From assembly GCA_907163345.1 (NCBI GenBank), contig CAJQUN010000021.1:6014001-6078000 (forward strand): a DNA stretch of 64,000 nucleotides. The letters are read 5' to 3'. Below the pieces are notes generated by a model. That model worked only from the letters and a program-made list of their open reading frames with translations, was not told the DNA's origin and made no database searches. A program made the translations under genes and the position numbers. This document shows, piece by piece, positions 36,461 through 48,814 of this stretch. Positions within the stretch are counted from its first letter, which is position 1; each line of letters opens with the position of its first letter. Origin of the DNA: Haberlea rhodopensis (taxonomy: Eukaryota; Streptophyta; Magnoliopsida; Lamiales; Gesneriaceae).

Positions 36461-37868
36461 TGATGTGACTAGAAATAGACACATCTATTGAGTTTAATTG
36501 TTTACGATTTGATATGTTTTGATGGATAATTTCCTACACATGCTGCCTAATCGTATATTTGTGTAATTATAGGTGGAATCGAAGAAATCGAGCTAACTAA
36601 GGCGAATAAAGATCAAGAAATGCATTGTAGTTGACAAGGGATCAAAGTAGACCAAAAAATTGCATAAAATTCATACAAGGCGCTCGATCGATTGGAAGAA
36701 TAGCTCGATCAATCGACAAGACAGAAAATTCAAGCAACAGATTTTGCGAGAGCTCGATCGATCGGACTGATGAGCTCGATCGATCGAGAGAGACCGAGAA
36801 TTGGCGATCGATCGGAAGAAAGAGCTCGATTGATCGGCTGAAGTATTTTGGAAAGTTTGGAGACTTGATTTCTTTCCTTTCCACTTGGATTCTAACCTAC
36901 TCCATCAGCCTCCACACGTCTATAACTCGAGATATCAGCCTCTTGGAGAGAGAATTCAGACCTTATAACATAGTTTTAGTTTTTAGAATAATTTTTCTTT
37001 AAATTTTTTGGAAGAACGCTCGAAGAACGAAGACGGAATCAACAAACCGAAATCGTGCTTCGCTTTAGTAACTTTTTTTTCTATTGATTGTTTGATGTTT
37101 AAATACATTTTTTGTTGGTTTTTAGATCAAATTATGAGTAGCTAAACACTTTAATTCTTGGTTGAGGGATACTGGCCTTTGGAATAAAAATACTTGTGAA
37201 AATTTTGGTTTGATTGTTGAATTTTTAATTCAATTTCTATTTGTTTTTCAGATTATGATTCTTATGATTATTGTGTTTGATTGATAAATTGATCACCTAG
37301 TAATCACATACACTATCTAATGCTAATTAAGAAGCAACTAAGATTAGTAATTACCTGTTGTTAGTGCTATTAAATTCTTAGGAAAAACGATTGAATGATT
37401 AATTCTAACGGCTGTCGTTTTATTGATTAGATTCATCAAACTCACTAGTTTTGAAGCTATCATTGATTTAATCTTAACTGTTGTAGCTTTGGTTAAAGAT
37501 TTGATAAGAGTCGAATGGAATGCTGTTTTCTATTTGACTACGATTAAGGTGATGAAGGAATTAAGTTTTCAATTGATGAATAATTGAATGAATTCAAATG
37601 TTTAAGTGATTTGATGATCAAGTGAATAATTTCCAAAGGTAAAGTTGACCAAAAACCAAGAATTGATTTTTAATCTTGATAAACTACTAATTTGCTTGCT
37701 TTAGTCTAATTAATTTATAGTAAAGAAATTCGAAAACCCCATATTTTGATTCTTGTTAGCACAAAAGTACACACTTCCCTATGGGATCGATCTCTACTCA
37801 CGCTACTACATTCATAACTGTTATTAACTTGAGAGGGTTAATTTGGGCGTACGCGATAAACGCTACCA
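36461..37868 (+). repeat. 5' LTR of the Athila-like element
   Basis: About 1408 bp, TGATGTGACT...ACGCTACCA. It contains a cluster of GCTCGATCGATCGG words (36680-36840). Confidence 0.8.
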
Positions 37869-37873
37869 AATTT

Positions 37874-37891
37874 TGACGCCGTTGCCGGGGA
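37874..37891 (+). promoter_or_regulatory. Primer-binding site (tRNA-Asp) of the Athila-like element
   Basis: TGACGCCGTTGCCGGGGA is the complement of the 3' end of plant tRNA-Asp (TGGCGCCGTTGCCGGGGA) with one change. It sits five bases after the LTR. Confidence 0.8.
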
Positions 37892-38078
37892 AGGCAATTA
37901 CTTTTGTGTTGACGTCACTTTATTTTATTTATTTTGTTTTATACTCGTGTTGTTTGTTCATGAGTACAAGTGATCCCTCGGATCAAGAAGATAATATTCA
38001 CTACGATCCTGAGATCGAGAGAACACTACATCGTAGAAGGAGAGAAATCGGAGGCAATAAGAGGAAGAAAGGGACAAT

Positions 38079-39700
38079 ATGGCTGCGAATCGAAGTTTAC
38101 GACAACTGGCCAATCCGGAGTTGAACCAACAACCTCTTTGCATTACTTTTCCTACTCTTGCAACTAATGTCGATTTTGAATTGAAATCTGGACTAATACA
38201 TTTGTTGCCATCTTTTCATGGACTTGCAGGAGAAGATCCTCATAAGCATTTGATGGAGTTCCATGTGGTTTGCACCACCATGAAGCCGACTGGAATTACT
38301 GAGGAGCAAATCAAGTTGAGAGCTTTCCCTTTTTCCTTAAAGAACGCTGCAAAGGACTGCTTATTCTACCTACCATCAGGTTCGATCACAACATGGAATG
38401 ATCTCAAGAGGACGTTCCTGGAGAAATACTTTCCAACATCGAGGCAGCTATTATACGGAAGGAGATCTACTCTATTAGAAAGTACACGGGAGAGACATTG
38501 CATGAGTACTGCGAGCGCTTCAAGAAGTTGTGTGCAAGCTGCCCACAACATCAGATAAGTGAACATTTACTCATACAATACTTTTATGAGGTGTTATCTA
38601 GTGACAAGAACTTGGTTGACGCTGCGAGCGGTGGACTTTTGTGGATAAGACACCAGAAGATGCGAGAAGCTTGATAACAAACATGGCGGCCAAGTAGTTT
38701 GGCAACTTTAGAAATGAGCCGAATCAACGGAAACAAGGAGAGGTAAATGTGTCTAACCTAGAACAACAACTTATTAGCCTCACCTCTCTTGTTCGTCAAA
38801 TGGTAGGAGGAAACGGACAGACAGTGAAGCCGCGTGGAATATGTTTGGAGATGAGTCATACTACAGATTCATGCCCATCACTTCAAGAAGCATCTGATGA
38901 GCAAGTGAATGCAGCAGATGGATTTTCGGGGCAACCTCAACGCAAATATGACCCTTACTCCAACACATACAACCCAGGATGGAGAGACCATCCTAACTTG
39001 AGCTATGGACCACAATCGATGAATCACGTTCCACCTCAAGTGCCACAACATCCACCACCATACAGGCCACCTTTTCAGAGGACACAACAGTCTAATTACC
39101 CTTCTACTAGCGACAGATTAGAGAATATTATTCAAGATCTTACTAATAATGTTACAAAATTTCAACAGGAAACAAGATCAAGTATTCAAAGCTTGAACAC
39201 TCAAGTTGGTCAACTAGCCACCGCGCTCAATCGTGTTGAAGCCCATGGATCGACCACCCTACCATCCCAAACAATGGTGAATCCAAGGGAAAATGCAAGT
39301 GCAGTCACACTTAAGAGTGGTAAAGAATTGGAGATACCAGAGGAGAAGACGAAAGATCTACCCAAGGGTGATAAAGAAAAGGAAGCTGGGGTTGGAGACA
39401 AGACCACCGTGGAACAAGAGGTACCAAAAGGTAAGTCCCCCTCCTTCTCTGAATATAAAATTCCACCCCCTTTCCCCCAAGCATTGAAAGACAATAGGAA
39501 ATATGCTGAACTTAAAGGTCTATATGAAACCTTTCGACGATGTGAGGTAAACATTCCTTTACTTGATGCAATTCAACAAGTATCTCGCTATGCAAAAATT
39601 TTGAAAGAATTATGCGCTGCCAAGAGGAATCATAGGTTGAAGGGATCCCAAAAGATTGAACTGGGTGAAAACGTATCAACTGTGATCCAAAGAAAAATCC
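38079..39700 (+). pseudogene. Gag of the Athila-like element, frameshifted
   Basis: Two main pieces. 38079-38558 carries SLRQLANPELNQQPLCITFP, FELKSGLIHLLPSFHGLAGE and DPHKHLMEFHVVC, the conserved gypsy/Athila Gag. After a frameshift near 38500 the frame continues KKLCASCPQHQISEHLLIQY. A TAG at about 38694 interrupts it, and 38749 onward carries a Pro-rich linker (PPQVPQHPPPYRPPFQ) and a lysine/glutamate-rich part. The knuckle region is shortened. It forms one translation unit with protease in intact relatives. Confidence 0.75.
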
Positions 39701-42159
39701 CTACCAAGTGTAAGGACCCAGGTATGTTCTATATTCCGTGCACAATTGGTAACACTCGCCTCGAAAAGGCCTTGTTAGATTTAGGAGCATCAATTAATGT
39801 CATGCCATACTCTATATATGCTTCTCTACAACTTGGTCCTTTGAACCCTACTGGAGTGGTTATTCATCTAGCGGATAGGTCTAGTGCATATCCTAGGGGT
39901 GTGATTGAAGATGTGCTTGTGCAAGTAAACGAATTGGTATTCCCTGAGAATTTCTATGTCCTTGATATGGAGAATGGTGATAAGAGTAGTCCCATTTTGT
40001 TAGGAAGACCATTCCTCAAAACTTCTAAGACCAAGATAGATGTGCATAGTGGTACCCTTACTATGAAATTTGATGGTGAGATTGTTACTTTAGTTTTAAC
40101 ATATATGATCCCATGAAATATCATCGATGATGATGACACTGTGTATTCTATTGATGTTATTGACTATTTGTCACAGGAAGTCTTTGATATTGTAGGGAAA
40201 GACGAATTGGAAGTCACTCTTACCATGGCTATGAAGAAGGAGGATGGGGAGTTGTTCATCATGAATGAGTTGAAAGATATCATAGATGCCTTGGATGATA
40301 CACCTGAGCTACACCAGTCAGGTAACGTTTATTTTATATCATTGCCTGTTTCTAAGACTAGAATTCTTCCATCGGTTTTGCAAGCACCTACCATTGAGTT
40401 GAAGCCACTACCTAGCCATCTCAAATATGTATTCCTTGGTGAAGGAGATACATTACCAGTGATCATCTCTAGCAAGTTGGGTGATGATCAGGAGAATGAT
40501 CTTATTCATGTGCTCAAGGAGCACATGACTGCAATCTGTTGGACCATAGCTGACATCAAGGGAATCAGTCCCTCCACATGCATGCACCGCATTCTACTTG
40601 AAGAAGGAGGAAGCCCTACACGTCAGCCCCAAATGAAGCTTAACCCACCTATGATGGATGTGGTGAGAGGAGATTTTGAAGCTTTTAGTGGTTGGGGTGA
40701 TCTACCCTATTTCCGACAGTCAATGGTCAGTCCAGTCCAAGTGGTGCCAAAGAAGACCGGTATTACTGTGATAAAGAACAAAGATGATGAACTTGTGCCC
40801 ACACTTATTCAAAATGGATGGCGAGTGTGTATCGACTACCGGAAGCTAAACGCTGTGACTAGAAAAGATCACTTCCCTCTATCATTCATTGATCAAATGC
40901 TTGAGAGGCTAGCTTGCCACTCCTACTATTGCTTTCTTGACGGTTATTTGGGTTATTTTCATATTGTAATTGCATCGGAGGACCAAAAAAAGACTACTTT
41001 CACATGCCCTTTTGGCACATTCGCCTACCGGCGCATGCCCTTTGGACTATGCAATGTCCCAGCCACGTTTCAACGGTGTATGGTTAGCATCTTTTCTGAG
41101 TTTATTGAGCATATTTTAGAGGTGTTCATGGATGATTTTACCGTCTACGGTAACTCCTTCAAGGATTGTCTAGCTAGCCTTACACTTGTATTAAAAAGAT
41201 GTATAGAGACTAAACTTGTTCTAATGAAAAATGTCATTTTATGGTAGAACAAGGTATAGTATTGGGTCATGTCGTTTCTGCTAATGGTATAGAGGTCGAC
41301 AAAGCAAAAATTGATGTTATGCAGTCTCCACCTTATCCTACTTGCATTCGGGATGTGTGCTCTTTTCTTGGACATGCAGGTTTTTACAGGAGGTACATCA
41401 AGGATTTCGCTAAGATAGCTACACCTTTTTGTAAGCTACTACAAAAGGATGTTCCTTTTGATATGGATGAAGCAAGCAAGAGAGCTTTTGATTGATTGAA
41501 GGAGTCATTGACTTCTACCCCCATCATACAACCACCCGATTGGAGTAAGCCTTTCGAGATCATGTGCGATGCCAATTACTATGTGGTTGGTGGTGTCTTG
41601 GACCAAAGAGAAAGGAATGCTTCACATGCCATCTATTATGCATCAAAGACCTTGAATGATGCTCAACGGAATTATTCCACTACTGAGAAAGAGCTTTTAG
41701 CAATTGTTTTTGCTCTTGAAAAATTTCGATCTTATCTACTTGGTACTAAAGTCATTGTTTATTATGATCATGCAGCTCTTCGCTATCTGACGAAGAAGGA
41801 GGCAAAACCCAGGTTGATACGATGGATTTTACTCTTGAGTGAGTTTGACATACAAATCAAGGATAAGAAGGGCAGCAAGAATAATGTAGCGGATCACTTA
41901 AGCCGTCTACCACATGTGGATGAGGAGCTTTGTTTGAAGGAGGAATTCCTGGATGAACATCTACTCTCCATAAGCGACAATCTACCATGGTATGCTCATA
42001 TTGTGAACTTCTTAGCTTCTAATGTACTACATTCTGAATTGTCTAGGTGACTATGTATGGGATGATCCTTACCTATGGACGAACTGCGTGGACCAAATCA
42101 TTCGAAGATGCATACCCGAAACTGAGGTAAATAACATTCATAAGTTCTGTCATTCATAC
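39701..42159 (+). pseudogene. Protease, reverse transcriptase and RNase H of the Athila-like element
   Basis: The protease active site is ALLDLGASINVMPYSIY (about 39770-39820); Athila proteases normally have DLG or DSG here. After an in-frame TGA at 40114, RT runs about 40700-41240 with WRVCIDYRKLNAVTRKDHFP, FRRMPF-like YRRMPFGLCNVPATFQRCM, and the catalytic FMDDF at about 41125-41139. A frameshift near 41240 leads to GIVLGHVVSANGIEVDKAKI. A TGA at 41493 sits where Cys is usual. RNase H follows: [61 protein letters not shown]. It ends in the pre-integrase spacer, cut by the solo LTR. Confidence 0.8.
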
Positions 42160-43505
42160 TGTTAGGATCGATTTCGGGGGTGGGTTGCCATTCCACACCT
42201 GAGTTCAACCAACTTGAGCTTCAATAGCTCGTGTTCTTGAAATAATTGCACCGAGAGATTATATCGAGTTCGGTTACAAAACCGAGCGGAAGACACTCGA
42301 CATAACCCGCTCTAAAACCGATTACTCATTTGAAAGGCATTTTAAAGATATGCAAGAAAGTATGTAAAAGCAGTAAGGTAAATAACACAAGCATTTGTTT
42401 CTGGAAGTTCGAAGCACAACGCTTCTACGTCTCTCCTTCTTCCATCTCATGGAAGGATACACTAGAAGACTTTGATTTATACAACTCTTTGTACAAACCC
42501 GGTCCAGTTGGGCATTCCCCATCCAACTAGAACTCCTAGCAACTCAACTATGTATGTTCTTTAATTTCTCACATACAAAGACCTCTCAATCGGTTGTGAT
42601 GAATCATCAACCGATACAATGATATTCACTATTCTATTTTAGCTCACAAATACAATGAATAGAATGAATACAAAGGCACAAATGATTCCATAATGAATCT
42701 GATACAGCAAGGTAAGAGGTGCCAAAGGTTTGAGGAGTGCTCTTCATTTAGCAGCTTTTGTCTATGAAGTTCCTCAATTGAATCCCAAGTGGGTTTGCTT
42801 TGGAAGGCTTGGATTGATCTTCAATCAGCTGTTATTGAGCTTCCAAATCATGTATATATAGCCCCAAGTAATGATATATACGTTAGATACAAGAATATAA
42901 CCGTTGGGACAGTTTTGGTAAGCTTTCAAACATTGCAACAGTCATATTCTGCTTTGTGGCTATTTATGGAAGTCCCGCTGGTCCTCTAGCTGGTCTGGTC
43001 AGCTGGTCCTCCAGCTGGTTCTCTCCAGCTGGTCCTCCAGCTGGTTCTTCAGCTGGTTCTCTCCAGCTTGTCCTCCCAGCTGGTCCTGCAGCTGGTCCTC
43101 TCCAGCTGGTCCTACAAGCTGGTCTGGTCAACTGGTACTCCAGCTGGTCCTCCCAGCTGGTACTCCAGCTGGTCCTCCCAGCTGGTACTCCAGCTGGTCC
43201 TCACAGCTGGTACTCCAGCTGGTCCTTTCAGCTGGTCCTCCAGCTGGTCTGGTCAACTGGTATCCAGCTGGTACTCCCAGCTGGTACTCCAGCTGGTCCT
43301 TTCAGCTGGTCCTCCAGCTGGTCTGGTCAACTGGTACTCCAGCTGGTCCTCATTTCAGCAACCAAACTCAAGGGCATTTCTTAGCACATCATCAAGCTGT
43401 AAAATATCATCTACGAACTGCACACTTGATGAAATATGTTAGCAACACAATAACAAGTTTTGTTAACATCAAAACTAAGATTATTCGGTTTTTCAAAACC
43501 CAACA
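42160..43505. mobile_element. Solo LTR nested in the Athila-like element
   Basis: A 1346-bp TG..CA block (TGTTAGGATCG...AAAACCCAACA) with a perfect 5-bp duplication CATAC on both sides (42155-42159 and 43506-43510). Removing it restores the Athila frame HKFCHSY then CGGHFGAKR, so the insertion point is exact. There is no internal region or second LTR, so the structure is a solo LTR left by LTR-LTR recombination. A TATA-like TATATATAGCCCC near 42853 may be its promoter. The family is unknown; the ends TGTT/AACA suit Copia. Confidence 0.87.
42976..43350. repeat. CAGCTGG minisatellite inside the solo LTR
   Basis: About 375 bp of short units around CAGCTGGTCCTC, with 12-15-bp spacing and variants such as CAGCTGGTACTC and CAGCTGGTCTGGTCAACTGG. 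CAGCTG is itself palindromic. Two overlapping frames run through the repeat (42956-43384 and 43068-43442), giving low-complexity SW/PAG peptides that I regard as artefacts. Confidence 0.85.
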
Positions 43506-44612
43506 CATACGCTTGTGGTGGACATTTTGGTGCAAAAAGGACGTCTAGGAAGGTGCTAGAATGTGGGTTCTTTTGGCCTACCCTGTTTCGAGATGCCTAC
43601 TATTTTTGCAAGAATTGTGTGCAATGTCAATTGACCGGTAATCTCTAACAAAGAAAGGAGATGCCTCAACAACCCATTCTTATTTCTGAGATTTTTGACG
43701 TATGGGGCATCGATTTATGGGACCCTATCCTATCTCTTATGGTCATATTTATATACTTCTTACCTATACTATGTTTCGAAATGGGTGGAAGCTATCGCTA
43801 CCCGGACTGACAATTCCAAAGTTGTTGCAGATTTTATCAAACATTACATTTTCTCTAGGTTTGGAATCCCAAGAGCTATAATCAGTGATAGAGGTACACA
43901 CTTTTGCAATCGGACGGTGGAAAATCTTCTCAAGAAGTATCATGTGACCCACAAAGTCTCCATCGCCTACCATCCGCAAACAAATGGCCAAGCCGATGTC
44001 CCTAACCGAGAAATAAAAACCATATTGGAAAAGACTGTCGACCCAACAAGGAAGGATTGGAGCTTAAGACTGGATGACATACTTTGGGCTTACCGGACAG
44101 CATATAAGACTCCAATAGATATGTCACCATATCGACTAATTTTTGGTAAACCATGTCATCTTCCTGTAGAGTTGGAGCATAGAGCATACTGGGCTGTGAA
44201 GCATTTCAACATGAACTATGATGAGAGTGGCTTGCATCGGATGTTGCAATTGCAAGAACTAGAAGAGATAAGGAATGAGGCCTATGAGAGTGCAAGGATC
44301 TACAAGGAAAAGACGAAGGACTTCCATGACAAGATGATATCAAGGAGGAGCTTTGAAGTTGGTCAAAAAGTTCTCCTTTACCATTCACGCCTTCGCCTAT
44401 TTCCAGGTAAGCTTCGTTCTAGATGTCATGGACCTTATATCATTACTAATGTGTATCCCCATGGTGTAGTGGAAATTCAGAGTATGGACACCACTAAGAC
44501 ATTCAAGGTGAATGGTCACCAATTGAAGCATTACTATGAGGGTGTCCAAAACGAGGAAGGTGGACAAGTGAACATCAAGGTAGCTCTACAGGATCCACCT
44601 AACTTCGACTGA
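43506..44612 (+). pseudogene. Integrase of the Athila-like element
   Basis: It resumes after the solo LTR at YACGGHFGAKRTSRK, with HHCC zinc-finger residues ending [15 protein letters not shown] stop and frame break lie near 43648. The catalytic core from about 43695 has [36 protein letters not shown], a central DRGTHF Asp, and [13 protein letters not shown] with the later Glu region [12 protein letters not shown]. The C-terminal part ends QLKHYYEG, typical of Athila-group integrases without chromodomain. The 305-residue core frame is still open. Confidence 0.82.
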
Positions 44613-46058
44613 TCGCGAGGACTGAAGTCGGGCCACCAACGTTAAACATAGGCGCTGCTTGGGAGGCAACCCAAGGGGAGTTAGTTTCCTTTCTCCCTTT
44701 TATTATTTTTATTGCTTTAGTAGTTAGACTTTTCTCTTTTCTTGTATTTTGACTTACATTGGGGACAATGTAGGATTTAAGTATGGGGGAGGGATTAGTG
44801 GTGTGTTATTGTTTTTCTTATTATAAAACTAAAAAAAAAATCGAAAAATTTGAAAATTTTGAACTCATAGTTAGTAATGAACACATACTTAGAATCATTA
44901 GCCCATGATGAAACCTAATTGAGGACATCATGTTTTTTAACATAGGTGAATTGTTAACCTTGGAACACTTTGAACTCTAATGCAAATTTTGCTTTGACTT
45001 AGTAGTTGAATATTTTGAGCACGAATTTGTCATGACTTGTGAAGTGTGCATAGATTAGTGAAGATTGTGTAAACTTTGTGATAGTCTTAAGAAGTCTTCT
45101 AATACATGCTAGAACTTAACTACATGCTCTTTGAGGCGTATGTCTAGATTACTTGCGAACATGAAAGTGATATAGGCGATTTTTGATGCGTTTGAGCCCT
45201 TCAAGCCTACCATGTAAACAAAATCAATCACTAATACCTTTTTGAGCCTTAATGCAAAAGAATGGTTGTATGCTAAGCATACAAACAACCCCCCATTCGA
45301 CATTCTTTGACTAGCTTATCATCCTTCCCTAATAAGCCTAAATATGAATTCTATCCATACCTTTGAAAGGAGTATGATGTGTTTCATTCACATGCACTTA
45401 GGAATTCATTGAATTATATGTTTGAACTTCATTATAAAAAGAATGAAATGCATGAAAGAAAAAGGATGCCTTGAGAAAATAAATAAAAGTATGACTCCGA
45501 GGGGAGCCAAGGCACAGAAAAGTGTTGAAATAAATCTTGCAAAAATATACAAGGTGTGAAAAATAAACAAAGTTGAAAAAAATCATTCAAGAAGAGAAGC
45601 TAATTATTGTGCATATCACCATACTCTCTTGTTTGATATATCTTACCCTTTCTTTCATAAGCCAATACCTAGGCCAAGCTACAAGCTAATAAAGACCTAC
45701 TTGATTTGTGTTTGTAACTGGCTAAGATAGTGGAGAAGCGTATGCAAGTAAGCTTATACTTGTGTTAGTGTATGACTTAAGCTATTATGGATTTACATCT
45801 ATTGGATCTATAATTTGTACATGACACATGTTTATGACCACACACGTACGTTCACTACTTTGTTAAGTATGAAATGTTTAGAGATTGAACTTGTTCCACT
45901 GTTAACTTTTCACCACCTTTCATTACTATGCATGTTTAAAATTGTTGAGGCATTAAAGTGAGAACAAGTTAGTCTGTTATGATACTATGAGCCAACAAAA
46001 ATATTATTGTTCTGTCTGATTTACTCGAGGTCGAGTTAAGAGTAAGCATGTGGGAGTT
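44613..46058 (+). other. Post-integrase region of the Athila-like element, no env-like frame
   Basis: 1.45 kb between the integrase stop and the 3' LTR. It has no frame longer than about 65 codons and no membrane-type protein, although some Athila elements carry an env-like gene here. It ends in the polypurine tract CATGTGGGAGTT (46047-46058). Confidence 0.6.
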
Positions 46059-47007
46059 TGATGTGACTAGAAATAGACACATCTATTTAGTTTAATTGTT
46101 TACGATTTGGTATGTTTTGATGGATAATTTGATACATATGCTACCTAATCGTATATTTGTGTAACTGTAGGTGGAATCGAAGAAATCGAGCCAACTAAGG
46201 CGAATAAAGATCAAGAAATGCATTGAGTTGACAAGGGATCAAAGTAGCCCAAGAAAAATGCATAAAATTCATACAAGGCGCTCGATCGATCGGAAGAATG
46301 AGCTCGATCGATCGATCGAGACAGAAAATTCAAGCAATAGATTTTGCGAGAGCTCGATCGATCGGAATGATGAGCTCGATCGAATCGAGAGAGACCGAGA
46401 ATTGGCGATCGATCGGAAGAAAGAGCTCGATCGATCGGCTGAAGTATTTTGGAATGTTTGGAGACTTGATTTCTTTCCTTTCCACTTGGATTCTAACATA
46501 CTCTATCAGCCTCCACATCTCTATAACTCGAGATATCAGCCTCTTGGAGAGAGAATTCAGACCTTAGAACATAGTTTTAGTTTTTAGAATAATTTTTCTT
46601 TGAAATTTTGGGAAGAACGCTCGAAGAACGAAGACGGAATCAACAAATCGGAATCGTGCTTCGCTTTAGTAACTTTCTTTTCTATTGATTGTTTGATGTT
46701 TAAATACAATTTTCGTTGGTTTTTAGATCAAATTATGAGTAGCTAAACACTTTAATTCTTGGTTGATGGATACTTGCCTTTGGAATAAAAATACTTGTGA
46801 AAATTTTGGTTTGATTGTTGAATTTTTAATTCAATTTCAATTTGTTTTTCAGATTATGATTCTTATGATTGTTGTGTTTGATTGATAGATTGATCACTTA
46901 GTAATCACATACACTATCTAATTCTAATTAAGAAGCAACTAAGATTAGTAATTACCTGTTGTTGGTGTTATTAAATTCTTAGGAAAAACGATTGGATGAT
47001 TAACGAT
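46059..47007 (+). repeat. Truncated 3' LTR of the Athila-like element
   Basis: It aligns with the 5' LTR from its first base to about 37402. It then switches to unrelated sequence after GATTAA, losing roughly the last 466 bp. Small differences such as CGATCGATCGAGAC against CGATCAATCGACAAGAC separate the two LTRs. Confidence 0.8.
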
Positions 47008-47752
47008 TGCTTGTTATGGTTGTAGGAAGGAGCATTTGGACAGCTTAAGCTAGAGCAAACTAATGGGAATTTAGCTATGCTTGATTAAAATTTTGATAAT
47101 CTTCTTAATTTTTTTAAAATTGTTTTATATTTAATTCCATGTATTTATATGATTTATTCAAAATTTAAGCATTTTTTTAAAGCAGATTTATGTATGAGAC
47201 AATGGTTTTTTTCCGGCAAATGAGAAGGTCATAGGTAAAAAGGTGGATTATTATAAATATAAAAAAAATTTGTATCATTTTAAGATGTCAATATTACTAG
47301 TTTTTTTTAAAAAATTAATAATTTGATCTTTTATTAAATTAATAGGCCATTTGAATCGTGAGAAGAATTATACAAGTTCCTTGTATTATTTCGAATAGGC
47401 AGTGGTGGACATAGGATTTTAGGAAAAAGGAGCACAAAAATTTTAAGCCAAAAAAAATTTTAGGGGTCAAAATATAATTAAAGGAGGCAAAACGTAATTT
47501 TTAAGGGACAAACTACAATTTTTAAGTAATTTTGCAATTTTTTAAAAAAATTCTATTTTTAAATATAAAAAAAAACTTTTTTCAAGGAAAGGGGCACTTG
47601 CCCTCCTTTGGCCATGCCTCCCTACGCCCCTGTGTATGGAAAATTAATTTCCTAAGTTCTCATACATTTACGGACCAATAGTGGAAAGTTGGATTCTTTT
47701 GATGACGCCTTTATGGCGCTGTCCTTGGGTGCACCTGATGTATGCTTTGTAT
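47008..47752. other. Unexplained flank of the Athila-like element with a possible terminal exon
   Basis: At 47026-47088, after a TTGTTATGGTTGTAG acceptor-like string, 20 codons (EGAFGQLKLEQTNGNLAMLD) run to a stop. They look like the end of a real protein, but I do not recognise it and find no partner exon. A worn MITE-like block, CAGTGGTGGACATAGG to CCTACGCCCCTG, lies at about 47400-47632. No other gene is seen. Confidence 0.4.
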
Positions 47753-48745
47753 TGTTGCCTCGGATTTTGGTAGGGTAGACGTGTATTTCATCCGAGCACC
47801 AAACAATATACAAAAAGTAAATGAGACCAGATTTTTTACGTGGAAAACCCCAAAAGATGGGGAAAAACCACGGGACCTAGTCCGGTATAAATTTCACTAT
47901 AAACAAGTGTGTGATTTACAGTGTTCTTTACAAGAAATGAGCTAAGAAATGAAAATGGTAAAGGGGGAAGACCTCGGCTGCTGCTTGTTCTTGAGGAGGA
48001 ATGAGACATGCTCTCTTTTCCCCCCCAAGAAAGAGGTGTTGGCCTTCCCCATGCCCTCCCAACCCTCCTGCCTGCTCTCTCATGGAAAATCCCTCTCTCT
48101 GCTTGGTGAGAGTTATCTGGTATTTATATGAGAATGGAGGAGACAACCTGTAACTACCTACCCAAGGTGTAGGGGACACTGTCTGATGCTGAAGGTAGAG
48201 GTCAGAGTCCTAGTGCTGGGGACCACAGACAACTTATTGCACTCCTTGTACGATTTCTGCAGCTTTTAAGATATTATTCGTGTACGGAGATATGTTCCGT
48301 GGCCGACCAGGGGTGGCCAGGGTGGAGTCTTCCCGAGGCCGAGCTGGAGGTCATCCTCGTGGCCGACCTGGGGTGGCCAGGGTGGAGATCTTCCCGAGGC
48401 CGAGCTGGAGGTCATCCTCGCGGCCGACCTGGGGTGGTCACGGTGGAGATCTTCCCGAGGCCGAGCTGGAGGTCATCCTCGTGGCCGACCTGGGGTTGGC
48501 CATGGTAGAGGTCATCCCGAGGCCGAGCTGAAGGTCATCCTCGTGGCCGGCCTAGGGTGGTCAGGGTGGAGATCTTCCCGAGGCCGAGCTGGAGGTCATC
48601 CTCATGGCCGACCTGGGGTTGGCCAGGGTGGAGATCTTCCCGAGGCCGAGCTGGAGGTCATCCTCGTGGCCGACCTGGGGTTGGCCATGGTAGAGGTCTC
48701 GCCAAAGTCAGGTCTTGCACAATCCATACTTTTACCAGGGTAACA
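47753..48745 (-). repeat. 3' LTR of the repeat-only element
   Basis: 993 bp, almost identical to the right copy, with the same ~60-bp internal repeats at about 48300-48700. Confidence 0.88.
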
Positions 48746-48814
48746 CCAGTATCCCCCCTCTAGTCGAGCTAGTATAACGCTGTCTCGATTGTTCGTGTAT
48801 TTTGACAAGACCTG

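Larger units (their letters stand above)
36461..47007 (+). mobile_element. Athila-like Ty3/gypsy retrotransposon with truncated 3' LTR
   Basis: Bounded by direct repeats starting TGATGTGACTAGAAATAGAC. The left LTR is followed by TGACGCCGTTGCCGGGGA, complementary to the plant tRNA-Asp 3' end with one mismatch, as in Athila/Tat. Gag, protease, RT, RNase H and integrase follow in gypsy order. The post-integrase text ends with CGCTGCTTGGGAGGCAACCC, which I associate with Athila. Several stops and frameshifts disable it. A solo LTR is inserted in the RNase H-integrase region. The 3' LTR loses about 466 bp of its end, so no right-hand target duplication can be read; the left flank is GTAAC (36456-36460). 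Confidence 0.82.

Noticed and set aside
36680..36840. GATCGATCG-rich stretch as a possible replication origin or regulatory cluster
   Set aside because: It is a simple repeat inside the Athila LTR and is present in both LTRs.
42956..43442. Two overlapping SW/PAG-repeat frames
   Set aside because: Read-through of the CAGCTGG minisatellite in a solo LTR; both frames open because units are multiples of three.
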